Of a DNA stretch of 64,000 bases, positions 52,736-61,544 are shown one piece after another. Location: assembly GCF_001427145.1 (NCBI RefSeq), contig NZ_LMGL01000001.1, forward strand, positions 605,540 to 669,539, read 5' to 3'. Each line of letters starts with the position of its first letter. The stretch's first letter is position 1. Under the pieces are notes generated by a model. The model worked only from the letters and a program-made list of their open reading frames with translations. It searched no databases and was not told the DNA's origin. The translations under genes and the position numbers were made by a program. The DNA is from Microbacterium sp. Root166. GTDB taxonomy: Bacteria; Actinomycetota; Actinomycetes; Actinomycetales; Microbacteriaceae.

Positions 52736-52800
52736 GGCGCACGTCGTCCGGTCGCACGGGCCGCGGGCCGAGCCGCGGCATCCGTCTGTACCATTGACGC

Positions 52801-54570
52801 ATGCGGCAGAAAGCGTTTACCCGCGCCCTCGACATCGTCGACGGCGCGCATCCCGCCCGGTCGGTGCTGCGCCTTCTCGCCCGGCGGCCAGGACGCCTCT
52901 CGCTCGCTCTCCTGGGCTTCTCGCTCAAGGAGATCCCGCTCTGGTTCCTGCCGGTGATCACGGCCGCCATCATCGACCTCGTCGCCGACGGCGGCGAGGT
53001 CTCGACGGTGCTGTGGTGGTTCGGGCTGGCGGTCGTCCTGCTCGTGCAGAACTACCCGAACCACATCCTCTACACGCGCAACTTCATGACCGTCGTGCGC
53101 GACACCGGCGCGGACCTGCGCAACGCCCTCGCCGCCCACCTGCAGAGCCTGTCGATCGGCTATCACACGCGGATGAGCTCGTCGATCGTGCAGACCAAGG
53201 TGGTGCGCGACGTCGAGAACATCGAGCTGATGCTGCAGCAGGTCACCCATCCGCTGCTGTCGTCGATCATGGTCCTCATCGGAGCCGTCGCGATGACCGC
53301 GATCATGGTGCCGCAGTTCCTCCCGGTGTATGCGCTGGCCGTGCCCATCGCGCTCATCCTGCGGTGGGCGCTCAGCCGACGGTCCCGCGCGCGCAACGAG
53401 ACGTTCCGCCGCGAGATGGAGGGCTTCGCCGCACGTGTGGGCGAGATGGCCTCGCTCATTCCGGTGACCCGCGCGCACGGGCTCGAGGACGCCGCCGTCA
53501 CGCGCGTCGCCCATGGCGCCGAGAACGTCCGCCGCGCGGGCCTGCACCTCGACATGCTCAACGGCCATGTCGCATCGATCTCGTGGGTCACGATGCAGCT
53601 GCTGGGAGTGGGATGCCTGGTCCTCGCCGCCGTCTTCTCGCTCACCGGGATCCTTCCGATCACGCCCGGTGAGGTCGTGCTGCTCTCGACCTACTTCGCG
53701 CTGCTCACCCAGGGCCTCACGCAGCTGCTCATGCTGATCCCGGTCGGCGCCCGCGGCCTCGAATCCGTGCGGTCGATCGCGGAGGTCATCCAGGAGCCGG
53801 ACCTCGAACAGAACGAGGGCAAGCGCCCCGTCGGCGCCGTCACCGGCCGGCTGACCCTCGAGGGCGTGACGCATCGGTACCCCGGAGCCGAGACCGATGC
53901 GGTGCGCGGGATCGACCTCGACATCGCCTCCGGCCAGACGGTGGCCTTCGTGGGGTCGTCGGGGTCGGGCAAGTCGACGCTGCTCAACCTCGTGCTCGGC
54001 TTCGTGCGACCGACGGCCGGACGCATCCTGCTCGACGGCGAGGACATGCAGGCACTCGATCTGCGCACGGTCCGCCGGCACGTCTCCGTGGTGCCGCAGG
54101 AGTCGGTGCTGTTCGAGGGCACGATCCGCGAGAACGTGTCATACGGGATGCCGCAGCTCGACGACGCCCGGATCCACGCCGCGCTGCGCGACGCCAATGC
54201 CCTCGAGTTCGTCGAGGCGCAGCCGCAGGGGTGGGACACCGTCGTCGGCGAGCGCGGCGCCCGCCTGTCGGGCGGACAGCGTCAGCGCCTCGCGATCGCC
54301 CGGGCGCTGGTGCGGGATCCGCGGATCCTGCTGCTCGACGAGGCGACCTCGGCGCTCGACCCCGAGTCGGAGGAGCTCGTCAAGGAGGCCCTGGGACGAC
54401 TCATGGCCGGCCGCACGACGCTCGTCGTGGCCCACCGCCTGTCGACCATCCGCCGAGCGGACCGGATCGTGGTGCTCGAGCAGGGCCGCATCGTCGAGCA
54501 GGGCGACCACGAGGAGCTCCTCGCACGCCGTGGCCGTTACGCCCACCTGCACGCGACTCAGGTCGGATAG
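52801..54570 (+). CDS. ABC exporter (fused membrane and ATPase domains)
   Basis: A 589-residue half-transporter of the type I exporter class. Six membrane helices lie in residues about 30-320; the NBD starts near 345 with Walker A VGSSGSGKST, the signature RLSGGQRQRLAIARALV, Walker B ILLLDEATSALDPES and the switch His in VVAHRLSTIRRAD. It probably works as a homodimer. Exporters of this class move drugs, lipids or peptides outward; its place inside a polysaccharide-degradation locus is odd. A LacI-like word GAAAGCGTTTAC (52809-52820) overlaps its first codons. The ATG at 52801 follows the LacI gene by 65 bases, so cotranscription is possible. Confidence 0.87.
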   Translation: MRQKAFTRALDIVDGAHPARSVLRLLARRPGRLSLALLGFSLKEIPLWFLPVITAAIIDLVADGGEVSTVLWWFGLAVVLLVQNYPNHILYTRNFMTVVRDTGADLRNALAAHLQSLSIGYHTRMSSSIVQTKVVRDVENIELMLQQVTHPLLSSIMVLIGAVAMTAIMVPQFLPVYALAVPIALILRWALSRRSRARNETFRREMEGFAARVGEMASLIPVTRAHGLEDAAVTRVAHGAENVRRAGLHLDMLNGHVASISWVTMQLLGVGCLVLAAVFSLTGILPITPGEVVLLSTYFALLTQGLTQLLMLIPVGARGLESVRSIAEVIQEPDLEQNEGKRPVGAVTGRLTLEGVTHRYPGAETDAVRGIDLDIASGQTVAFVGSSGSGKSTLLNLVLGFVRPTAGRILLDGEDMQALDLRTVRRHVSVVPQESVLFEGTIRENVSYGMPQLDDARIHAALRDANALEFVEAQPQGWDTVVGERGARLSGGQRQRLAIARALVRDPRILLLDEATSALDPESEELVKEALGRLMAGRTTLVVAHRLSTIRRADRIVVLEQGRIVEQGDHEELLARRGRYAHLHATQVG

Positions 54571-54581
54571 CGTTTTCCTCC

Positions 54582-54591
54582 GAAACGTTTT
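54582..54591. promoter_or_regulatory. LacI operator GAAACGTTTT before the PmoA-like gene
   Basis: Located between the exporter stop (54570) and the start of the PmoA-like gene (54622), and touching a -10-like TAGAGT (54591-54596). It matches the site at 59036 exactly and the 51575 palindrome in nine of ten bases. Confidence 0.7.
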
Positions 54592-54621
54592 AGAGTGGAT
54601 CGTGACGCTAGGGAGGCCCGC

Positions 54622-55575
54622 ATGCGGTTCGATACCGCGACGCCCGGACGACTCGTCCTGCGCGACGGCGACGTCGCCCTGGCCGAGTACGTCTACGAGC
54701 CGGACGACGCCCCCGTCGAATCGCCCCGGCCCTACGCCACGCTGCGCACCCGCGCCGGCCGGGACGTCACCGCCTACCGGCCGGACGACCACGTGTGGCA
54801 CAAGGGCCTGTCGCTGGCGCTGCCCTACGTCGGCGACGCCAACTTCTGGGGCGGACCGACCTACGTGCACGACGAGGGGTACGTCCAGCTCCCGAACAAC
54901 GGCGCCCAGGTGCATCGCGGGTTCGCGGCATCCGACACCCCGCTGGCCGATGCCGTCGCCGGGCTCGCCCGGGTCGACGAGCAGCTGGACTGGGTGACTG
55001 CGGACGGCACGACGATCCTCACCGAGGCCCGCACGCTGACCGCGACCGGCATCGACGACGAGTCCTGGGCGCTGACGTGGAGCTCCCGGCTGACGAATGT
55101 CTCCGACGCCCCGCTCGCGTTCGGATCGCCCACCTCGCACGGCCGGCCCGACGCCGGCTACGCCGGCATCTTCTGGCGCGGCCCGGCGGACTTCACCGGC
55201 GGCACGATCACCGGCCCCTCGGGCGCCGTCGGCGACGCGGCCCGAGGGTCGGCCTCGCCCTGGCTGGCGTACACGTCCCCGGACGGCGGAGCCGGCGTCG
55301 TCGTGCTCGACGCCCGGTCGGACGAGTCGCCGTGGTTCGCGCGAAGCGAGGAGTACGCAGGCCTCTGCCCCGCGCCGTTCTTCTACGACGAGACCGTGCT
55401 CGAGCCCGCGGCGACCCTGCACCTCGGCGCAGTGGTGATCGTGGGTGGAGCGGATGCCGCGGCCCACGCGCCGATCACGGGCGCCAACCTGGTCGCGGCG
55501 GTGCGATCCGAAGCCGACGTTCCCGGCACCGTCGACCCGGGCCCCGCCGCTCCCCCGACGGAGGACCAGGCATGA
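54622..55575 (+). CDS. PmoA-like (DUF6807) family protein
   Basis: A 317-residue cytoplasmic protein of the PmoA-like/DUF6807 family, predicted as a beta-sandwich. Conserved stretches are PYATLRTRAGRDVTAYRPDDHVWHKG (near residues 33-58), FWGGPTYVHDEGYVQLPNNG, SPTSHGRPDAGYAGIFWRGP and FARSEEYAGLCPAPFFYDE. No catalytic role is established for the family. It often neighbours Gfo/Idh/MocA oxidoreductases in sugar-use operons, as here, where its stop overlaps the next start (ATGA at 55572-55575). A GAAACGTTTT operator lies 31 bases before the ATG. Confidence 0.8.
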   Translation: MRFDTATPGRLVLRDGDVALAEYVYEPDDAPVESPRPYATLRTRAGRDVTAYRPDDHVWHKGLSLALPYVGDANFWGGPTYVHDEGYVQLPNNGAQVHRGFAASDTPLADAVAGLARVDEQLDWVTADGTTILTEARTLTATGIDDESWALTWSSRLTNVSDAPLAFGSPTSHGRPDAGYAGIFWRGPADFTGGTITGPSGAVGDAARGSASPWLAYTSPDGGAGVVVLDARSDESPWFARSEEYAGLCPAPFFYDETVLEPAATLHLGAVVIVGGADAAAHAPITGANLVAAVRSEADVPGTVDPGPAAPPTEDQA

Positions 55576-56684
55576 CCGCCACTCGCTCATTGCGCTGCGC
55601 CCTCGTCGGGACCGGCGCCGTCGCGAACCTCCACGCTCGCGCGGTCGCCGCGCATCCCCGCGCCGACCTGGTCGCGGTGACCGATCTCTCGCAGACGGCG
55701 GCCGACGCGTTCGCGCAGCGGCACGGGATCCCCACGGTCCACCCCGACCTCGAGAGCCTGCTGGCGGCCGAGCACCCGGATGTCGTGCTGATCTGCACGC
55801 CGCCCGCGGTCCACCGCGAGCAGTCGCTCGCCGCCTTCGCCGCCGGCGCGCACGTCATCGTCGAGAAGCCTCCGGCCCCCTCGCTCGACGAGCTCGACGA
55901 CATGCGCACCGCCGCAGCGGAGGCTGGGCGCGAGCTCGCCGTCGTCTTCCAGCAGCGCACCGGCACCGCGGCCGCCCACGTACGCCGCCTTCTGCAGGAC
56001 GGCTCCCTGGGCCGTCCGCTGCTGGCACAGTGCCAGACGCTGTGGTTCCGCGACGCCGAGTACTTCGCCGTCCCCTGGCGGGGCAAGTGGGAGACCGAGG
56101 GCGGCGGCACGACGCTGGGGCACGGCATCCATCAACTCGATCTGCTGACGTTCCTGCTCGGTGACTGGGCGCGCGTCGAAGCGCGGCTGTGGCGCCTCGA
56201 CCGCGAGACCGAGACCGAGGACGTCTCGACGGCCACGGTCGTCTTCGAGGGCGGAGTCGTTGCCCAGGTCGTCTCGAGCACCGTCTCCCCCCGCGAGACG
56301 AGCTCCATCCGCATCGACACGCAGAAGGCCACGATCACCGTGGACCACCTGTACGGCCACGGGCACGAGAATTGGCGGATCACCCCGGCGCCGCACATCA
56401 CCGAGGCCGAGGCGGACACCTGGGCGCTGCCCGAACTCGAGGAGCGCAGCGATCACGGCCCGCTGCTGCGGGACGTCTTCGACGCCCTGCTCGACGGGAC
56501 GCCGCTGCCGCCGACCGCCGACGCACCGGCGCGCACGCTCGAGCTCGTCGCCGCGATCTACGCATCGGCCGCAGCGGACGGTGCGCTCATCACACCGGGC
56601 GACCTCGTCGCGCATCCGACGCATCGCCGCGGCTTCGCGAGCCCCGTGAGCGATCTGCGCCCTGCCGACGAGCGCCGCGGCTGA
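55572..56684 (+). CDS. Gfo/Idh/MocA-family oxidoreductase
   Basis: A 370-residue NAD(P)-dependent sugar oxidoreductase. The N-terminal Rossmann fold begins CALVGTGAVANLHARAV and holds the CTPPAVHREQ stretch and the catalytic Lys motif HVIVEKPPAPS near residue 93. The C-terminal alpha/beta domain contains GGTTLGHGIHQLDLLTFLLGDW, with the conserved GxxxDH-like element varied to GIHQLD. It would oxidise or epimerise a sugar released from rhamnogalacturonan; the substrate is not known. It overlaps the PmoA-like gene and precedes the GH35 gene by 31 bases. Confidence 0.87.
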   Translation: MTATRSLRCALVGTGAVANLHARAVAAHPRADLVAVTDLSQTAADAFAQRHGIPTVHPDLESLLAAEHPDVVLICTPPAVHREQSLAAFAAGAHVIVEKPPAPSLDELDDMRTAAAEAGRELAVVFQQRTGTAAAHVRRLLQDGSLGRPLLAQCQTLWFRDAEYFAVPWRGKWETEGGGTTLGHGIHQLDLLTFLLGDWARVEARLWRLDRETETEDVSTATVVFEGGVVAQVVSSTVSPRETSSIRIDTQKATITVDHLYGHGHENWRITPAPHITEAEADTWALPELEERSDHGPLLRDVFDALLDGTPLPPTADAPARTLELVAAIYASAAADGALITPGDLVAHPTHRRGFASPVSDLRPADERRG

Positions 56685-56715
56685 GTCTCGCCGCAGCCCC
56701 CGCAGAAGGAGAGCT

Positions 56716-58992
56716 ATGTCGACGCCGACCTCCATCGTCCGCACCGTCCGTCTGCACGACTCGCGGCCCCCGCTGACCGTGCCGACCATGAGCAATGAGA
56801 TCGATCAGCACCCTCGCGTCCGTCTGAACAGCCGGTGGATCGAGATCGACGGAGCGCCCGGGATCCCGGTGACCGGCGAGCTGCACTTCAGCCGCATCCC
56901 GAGTGAGCGGTGGGAGGAGACGCTGCGCGTGATGGTCGCCTCGGGCCTCACATCGGTGTCGACCTACCTGTTCTGGATCCACCACGAACCCGAGCGAGGC
57001 GAGATCTCGTTCGAGGGCGACCTCGACATCGCCCGCTTCATCGAGACCGCCGAGCGGGTCGGTGTCGATGTCGTCCTCCGCATCGGTCCGTGGTGCCACG
57101 GCGAGGTGCGCAACGGCGGTCATCCCGACTGGGTCATCGCAGCCGCGCCCGCCGCGCGGACGAACGACCCGGACTACCTCGCCCTCGCCGCGGGCTGGTA
57201 CGCGGCTGTGGCGGAGCAGGTCGCGAGATTCTGCGGTCCGGACGGCCGGGTGATCGGCATCCAGATCGAGAACGAGCTCTACGATCAGCCCGACCACATC
57301 GCCACCCTCAAGCAGCTCGCGCGAGACGTGGGGCTCTCGGCGCCGCTGTGGACCGCGACCGGATGGGGCGGCGCGCTGCTTCCCGCCCACGAGGTGTTCC
57401 CGCTGTACAGCGGATACGCCGACGGCTTCTGGGCCGGGCAGGGGTCGACATGGGACGACAGCTTCCGCGACCACTTCCGCTTCACCCACGAGTGGGACGA
57501 CCCGGGCGTGGGCGGCGACTTCCGCGAAGAGGGGGCCGAGATCGTCGTGCGCGCGATCGACCCGGAGTTCCCTCCCGCCACGTGCGAGCTCGGCGGCGGG
57601 ATGGCGACGGCGTACCACCGGCGGCCGATCGCACGCGGACGCGACATCGCCGCGCTCGCGAACGTCAAGATCGGCAACGGCTCGGCGTGGCAGGGCTTCT
57701 ACATGTTCGCCGGGGGCATCAACCCCGCCGACCATCTGCAGGAGACCCATGCGACCGGGTACCCCAACGATCTGCCGCGGTTCGACTACGACTTCCAGGC
57801 GCCGATCGGCGCGTCCGGCCGGCCGGGAGCGAGCCTCGGCCTCCTGCGCGATCACAATGCGTTCCTGTCCGCCTTCGGGAGCCGCCTCGCCGACATGTAC
57901 AGCTCGCTGCCCGACGACGCCCCGGTCGACATCCACGACCGCGAGTCGCTGCGCTGGGCGGTGCGCACGGACGGCCACAGCGGGTTCCTGTTCATCAACA
58001 CGCATCAGCCGCACGAACCCCTCTCCGGCAGCTCCGGCGTCCGGTTCCGGATCGATCTCGCCGGCGAGCAGGTCACCGTGCCCGATCGGGCGATCGACAT
58101 CCCCAGCGGTCTCATCGCGCGCTGGCCGCTGCGTCTCGAGCTCGCCGGCACACGCATCGAATGGGCGACGGCATCCGTCGCAGGCGTGGTCGGCGGGAAG
58201 ATCCCGACGATCGTCCTCCGCGCGCACGACGGGATTCCCGCGCGCATACAACTCACGACCGGCGCCCGAGTCATCTCGGGCGGCGAAGAGTTCATCGCCG
58301 GTGAGCCCTTCGACCTCGAGCCGGGGCAATCGCTCCTCGTGGACGACGCGCTGCGCGTGCTCACCGTCGACAAGCGGCAGGCGGAGAGGCTCTGGTACCT
58401 CGGCGATGACCTCATCGACTCCGCGGACGCGGTCTGGCGCGAACCCGGCGGGCTCGTCCTCCGCGCCGAGCAGCCCCCGACCGCGCATCGCTGGAACGGT
58501 GACCGATTCGAACCGCTCGAGGTCACGACGTCATCGGCTCCCGGCATCCAACCGGTCGATCTCATCAGCCTTCGCACCGCGGGGGACCCGCCGACTCGGT
58601 ACGGCGAGTTCATGGGGCGCTCGTCGGCTCCCTCCGACGCGCAGATCGACGAGCTCGCCGCGGTGTGGAGAGTCGCCGCCCTCGATTCCGGCGCCCACTC
58701 CCCGGGAGACCGCGTCGAGCTCGTGATCGAGTGGGAAGGCGATGTCGCACAGCTGCGCCGGGACGGGGTGCCGATCCGCGATCGGTTCTGGGACGGTCTG
58801 CCGTGGCGCATCGACGTGACGCACATCGATCCCGCGGCCGAGCTCACCCTCCACGTGGTTCCCCTCACCGCCGGGAGCGAGATCGATCTCGATGCGGAAG
58901 CTCGTGCGCGTGTCGAGCGGGGCGGGCGTCTGTGCGCGATCCACGAGGTGACGCGCGTGGTCTCGGCCCGGTGGACCGGGACTCCGCGGTGA
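56716..58992 (+). CDS. GH35 beta-galactosidase
   Basis: A 758-residue cytoplasmic enzyme (no signal peptide). The catalytic barrel starts GIPVTGELHFSRIPSERWEE; the acid/base Glu is in VIGIQIENELYDQ and the nucleophile Glu is in TCELGGGMATAYH. Both match the GH35 pattern in position. Beta-sandwich domains fill the second half. It would remove beta-galactose from rhamnogalacturonan side chains after uptake. The ATG at 56716 has AGAAGGAG upstream. It is the third gene of an apparent operon with the PmoA-like and oxidoreductase genes, and an operator-bearing promoter for the importer follows. Confidence 0.92.
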   Translation: MSTPTSIVRTVRLHDSRPPLTVPTMSNEIDQHPRVRLNSRWIEIDGAPGIPVTGELHFSRIPSERWEETLRVMVASGLTSVSTYLFWIHHEPERGEISFEGDLDIARFIETAERVGVDVVLRIGPWCHGEVRNGGHPDWVIAAAPAARTNDPDYLALAAGWYAAVAEQVARFCGPDGRVIGIQIENELYDQPDHIATLKQLARDVGLSAPLWTATGWGGALLPAHEVFPLYSGYADGFWAGQGSTWDDSFRDHFRFTHEWDDPGVGGDFREEGAEIVVRAIDPEFPPATCELGGGMATAYHRRPIARGRDIAALANVKIGNGSAWQGFYMFAGGINPADHLQETHATGYPNDLPRFDYDFQAPIGASGRPGASLGLLRDHNAFLSAFGSRLADMYSSLPDDAPVDIHDRESLRWAVRTDGHSGFLFINTHQPHEPLSGSSGVRFRIDLAGEQVTVPDRAIDIPSGLIARWPLRLELAGTRIEWATASVAGVVGGKIPTIVLRAHDGIPARIQLTTGARVISGGEEFIAGEPFDLEPGQSLLVDDALRVLTVDKRQAERLWYLGDDLIDSADAVWREPGGLVLRAEQPPTAHRWNGDRFEPLEVTTSSAPGIQPVDLISLRTAGDPPTRYGEFMGRSSAPSDAQIDELAAVWRVAALDSGAHSPGDRVELVIEWEGDVAQLRRDGVPIRDRFWDGLPWRIDVTHIDPAAELTLHVVPLTAGSEIDLDAEARARVERGGRLCAIHEVTRVVSARWTGTPR

Positions 58993-59031
58993 GCGGTTAC
59001 TGAATCGTTCAAATCTTTTTCGGCACAGGCC

Positions 59032-59060
59032 TTGCGAAACGTTTTTCTGCGAGGTACCGT
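59032..59060 (+). promoter_or_regulatory. Predicted promoter with LacI operator for the YesOPQ-like importer
   Basis: TTGCGA (59032-59037) and TACCGT (59055-59060) are 17 bases apart, and GAAACGTTTT (59036-59045) fills the spacer. Repression by the locus LacI protein is likely. Confidence 0.65.
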
Positions 59061-59171
59061 ACCGGGACAGCGCTTTCCTCAACCTTGCACCCCGAGGGAT
59101 CGCGACACCGCACCAACGACACGGACGTCTCAGCGGGCATGGGAACGCAGACGTTCAAAGAGAGGACAAGG

Positions 59172-60470
59172 ATGTTCAGCAACAAGCGGACCATCGCCGC
59201 CATCGCCTTGGCGACCGGCGCGGCTCTGGCGCTGGCCGGTTGCGCCGGCGGCGAAGGCGGAGCCGAGCCGGCTTCGACCTACGACCCCGACGAGAAGGTC
59301 ACGCTCGACCTGGCGTTCTGGGGCAACGACGTGCGCGCCGAGCTCTACAACGAGGCGATCGCAGCGTTCAACGAGGAGTACCCGAACATCACGGTGAACT
59401 CGTCCTTCCTCGGATTCCCCGAGTTCTGGGAGAAGCGCCAGACCGAGGCTGCCGGCGGCGGCCTGCCCGACGTCATGCAGTTCGACTACTCATACCTGCG
59501 CCAGTACTCGCAGAACGAACTGCTGCTGGACCTGGACCCGTACCTCGGCGGCATCATCGAGACCGACCCGCTCCCGCAGAACATCCTGGACATCGGCGTC
59601 GTCGACGGCGTGACCACGGGCATCCCGACCTCGACCAACGCGTGGGGCCTGTTCACCAACCCCGTCCTGCTCGAGCAGGCCGGCGTGGAGAACTTCGAAG
59701 GCGGCACGTGGGAGGACTACACCGACTGGATGGGCGAGGTCACCGAGGCCTCCGGCGGTGCATTCTGGGGTGGCAGCGACTACACCGGCCGCATCCAGAA
59801 CTTCGAGCTGCAGCTGCGCGCCGAGGGCAAGAACCTCTTCAATGAAGACGGCACCGCCGGCTTCGACGAGGAGCGCCTCGCCGAGTTCTGGGAGCAGGGC
59901 GCCGCGATCCGCGACGGCATCGGCGTTCCCCAGCAGCGCGTCGAGGAGGTCGTCCCGCTCGGACCCTTCGACACCGCCAACACGGCCAGCGAGCTCACGT
60001 GGGACAACTTCGGCTCGGGCTACCTCGGCAACCTCGGCGAGAGCTACACCGAGCTCAACCTGGTCGCTCCCCCCATCACGGAGGAAGGCGCGAAGGACCT
60101 CTACCTGAAGCCGTCCATGCTGCACGCGATCTCGGCCGGCACCGACCACCCCGAAGCCGCCGCAACGCTGGTGAACTTCCTGGTGAACTCGCCGCAGTCG
60201 GGTGAGATCTTCGGCACCAACCGCGGACTCCCGGCATCGGAGACGGCGCTCGCGGCTGCCGAGCTCGACCCGCTCAGCACCCAGGTCAAGGAGTACGAGG
60301 CATCGATCGCCGACCGCCTCGGCGACGCCCCGCCGGTGCCGATCGTCGGCTACGGCACGCTCGAGGAGAAGTTCCGCCAGATCGGCGCCGAGCTGAACTT
60401 CGGCACGATCACCGTGGACGAGGCCGTGGACCAGTTCTTCGGCGAGATGGACGTCGTCCTCAACCAGTAG
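59172..60470 (+). CDS. CUT1-type sugar-binding lipoprotein, YesO-like
   Basis: A 432-residue SBP_bac_1 lipoprotein. The lipobox is LALAGC near residue 24. The mature part starts VTLDLAFWGNDVRAELYNEA and shows DVMQFDYSYLRQYSQNELLLDLDPY and PIVGYGTLEEKF, which recall YesO, the rhamnogalacturonan-oligosaccharide-binding protein of Bacillus subtilis. It hands substrate to the two permeases downstream. The ATG at 59172 has AGAGGACAAGG directly upstream; a longer frame from 59085 is less likely. The promoter has an operator at 59036-59045. Confidence 0.9.
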   Translation: MFSNKRTIAAIALATGAALALAGCAGGEGGAEPASTYDPDEKVTLDLAFWGNDVRAELYNEAIAAFNEEYPNITVNSSFLGFPEFWEKRQTEAAGGGLPDVMQFDYSYLRQYSQNELLLDLDPYLGGIIETDPLPQNILDIGVVDGVTTGIPTSTNAWGLFTNPVLLEQAGVENFEGGTWEDYTDWMGEVTEASGGAFWGGSDYTGRIQNFELQLRAEGKNLFNEDGTAGFDEERLAEFWEQGAAIRDGIGVPQQRVEEVVPLGPFDTANTASELTWDNFGSGYLGNLGESYTELNLVAPPITEEGAKDLYLKPSMLHAISAGTDHPEAAATLVNFLVNSPQSGEIFGTNRGLPASETALAAAELDPLSTQVKEYEASIADRLGDAPPVPIVGYGTLEEKFRQIGAELNFGTITVDEAVDQFFGEMDVVLNQ

Positions 60471-60476
60471 TACCTT

Positions 60477-60511
60477 CCGGGGGCCGGTCGTGAGTCACGA
60501 CCGGCCCCCGG
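60477..60511 (+). terminator. Intercistronic hairpin after the YesO-like gene
   Basis: Arms of 17 bases (60477-60493 and 60495-60511) are perfectly complementary around one base, so the real loop is slightly larger. It starts seven bases after the stop and precedes the permeases. It probably limits read-through or stabilises the upstream mRNA, parallel to the hairpin at 2735-2778. Confidence 0.7.
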
Positions 60512-60548
60512 TCACAACCTTCCAGCCCAACCCCCGCGAGAGGTCGAC

Positions 60549-61544
60549 GTGAGCACCACAGCGACGAGAGTGATCGTGACCGGACGCAAGTCCACCAAAC
60601 GATCCCTGTTCCGCCGGAGCAGCCCCGAGAACCTGGACCGTCCCGAAGCGCGGCGCCGCGCCCGCAAGGAGACCCTCGCCGGGTACGGGTTCCTGATCCC
60701 CTGGCTGATCGGCTTCTTCGGCCTGACGCTGATCCCGATGGCGTACTCGCTGTACCTGTCGTTCACGAAGTACAACATCTTCACCGCCCCGCAGTGGATC
60801 GGCCTCGACAACTACATCCGGCTCTTCACGAACGACCCGACGTTCGTGCAGTCCGCGCAGATCACGCTGATCTACGTGCTGGTCGGCACCCCGATCACCC
60901 TCGCCTGCGCCCTCGGCGTCGCGATGCTGCTGAACTACCGCGACAAGGGCGCCGGGTTCTTCCGGTCCTCGTTCTACGCCCCGTCGCTGATCGGCGGCTC
61001 GGTCTCGGTCGCGATCGTCTGGAAGGCGATGTTCAACGAGGAGGGGCCGGTCAACAGCATCCTGTCCTCGATCGGCATCAACCTGGGCGGCTGGGTCGGC
61101 AACCCCGACCTGGTGCTGCCCATGATGATCCTGCTGTCGATCTGGCAGTTCGGGGCCACCATGGTGATCTTCCTCGCCGGCCTCAAGCAGATTCCCAAAG
61201 AGCTCTACGAGGCCGCCGAGGTCGACGGCGCCGGCGCCTATCGCCGCTTCCGCGCCGTCACGATCCCCATGCTCTCGCCGGTGATCTTCTTCAACCTGCT
61301 GCTGGGCCTGATCGGCGCGTTCCAGGTGTTCGCGTCGGCGTACATCATCTCCAACGGCTCCGGCGGCCCCGCCGGTATGACGAACTTCATCACCCTGTAC
61401 CTCTACAAGCGCGGCTTCTCCGACGGCCAGATGGGCTACGCCGCCGCGATCGCCTGGGTGCTGCTCGTCGTCGTCGCCGTGATCGCCTTCATCCTGTTCC
61501 GCACCCAGCGCTCCTGGGTGCACTACTCGGGAGACAACCGATGA
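60549..61544 (+). CDS. CUT1-type sugar ABC transporter permease, YesP-like
   Basis: A 331-residue MalF-type permease with a basic N-terminus, six membrane segments (first GYGFLIPWLIGFFGLTLIPM) and the EAA loop KELYEAAEVDGAGAYRRFRAV. Long loop IGLDNYIRLFTNDPTF is typical. The GTG at 60549 follows GAGAGG. Its stop overlaps the next start (ATGA, 61541-61544). With the YesO- and YesQ-like proteins it forms an oligosaccharide importer; no ATPase gene is nearby. Confidence 0.9.
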   Translation: MSTTATRVIVTGRKSTKRSLFRRSSPENLDRPEARRRARKETLAGYGFLIPWLIGFFGLTLIPMAYSLYLSFTKYNIFTAPQWIGLDNYIRLFTNDPTFVQSAQITLIYVLVGTPITLACALGVAMLLNYRDKGAGFFRSSFYAPSLIGGSVSVAIVWKAMFNEEGPVNSILSSIGINLGGWVGNPDLVLPMMILLSIWQFGATMVIFLAGLKQIPKELYEAAEVDGAGAYRRFRAVTIPMLSPVIFFNLLLGLIGAFQVFASAYIISNGSGGPAGMTNFITLYLYKRGFSDGQMGYAAAIAWVLLVVVAVIAFILFRTQRSWVHYSGDNR

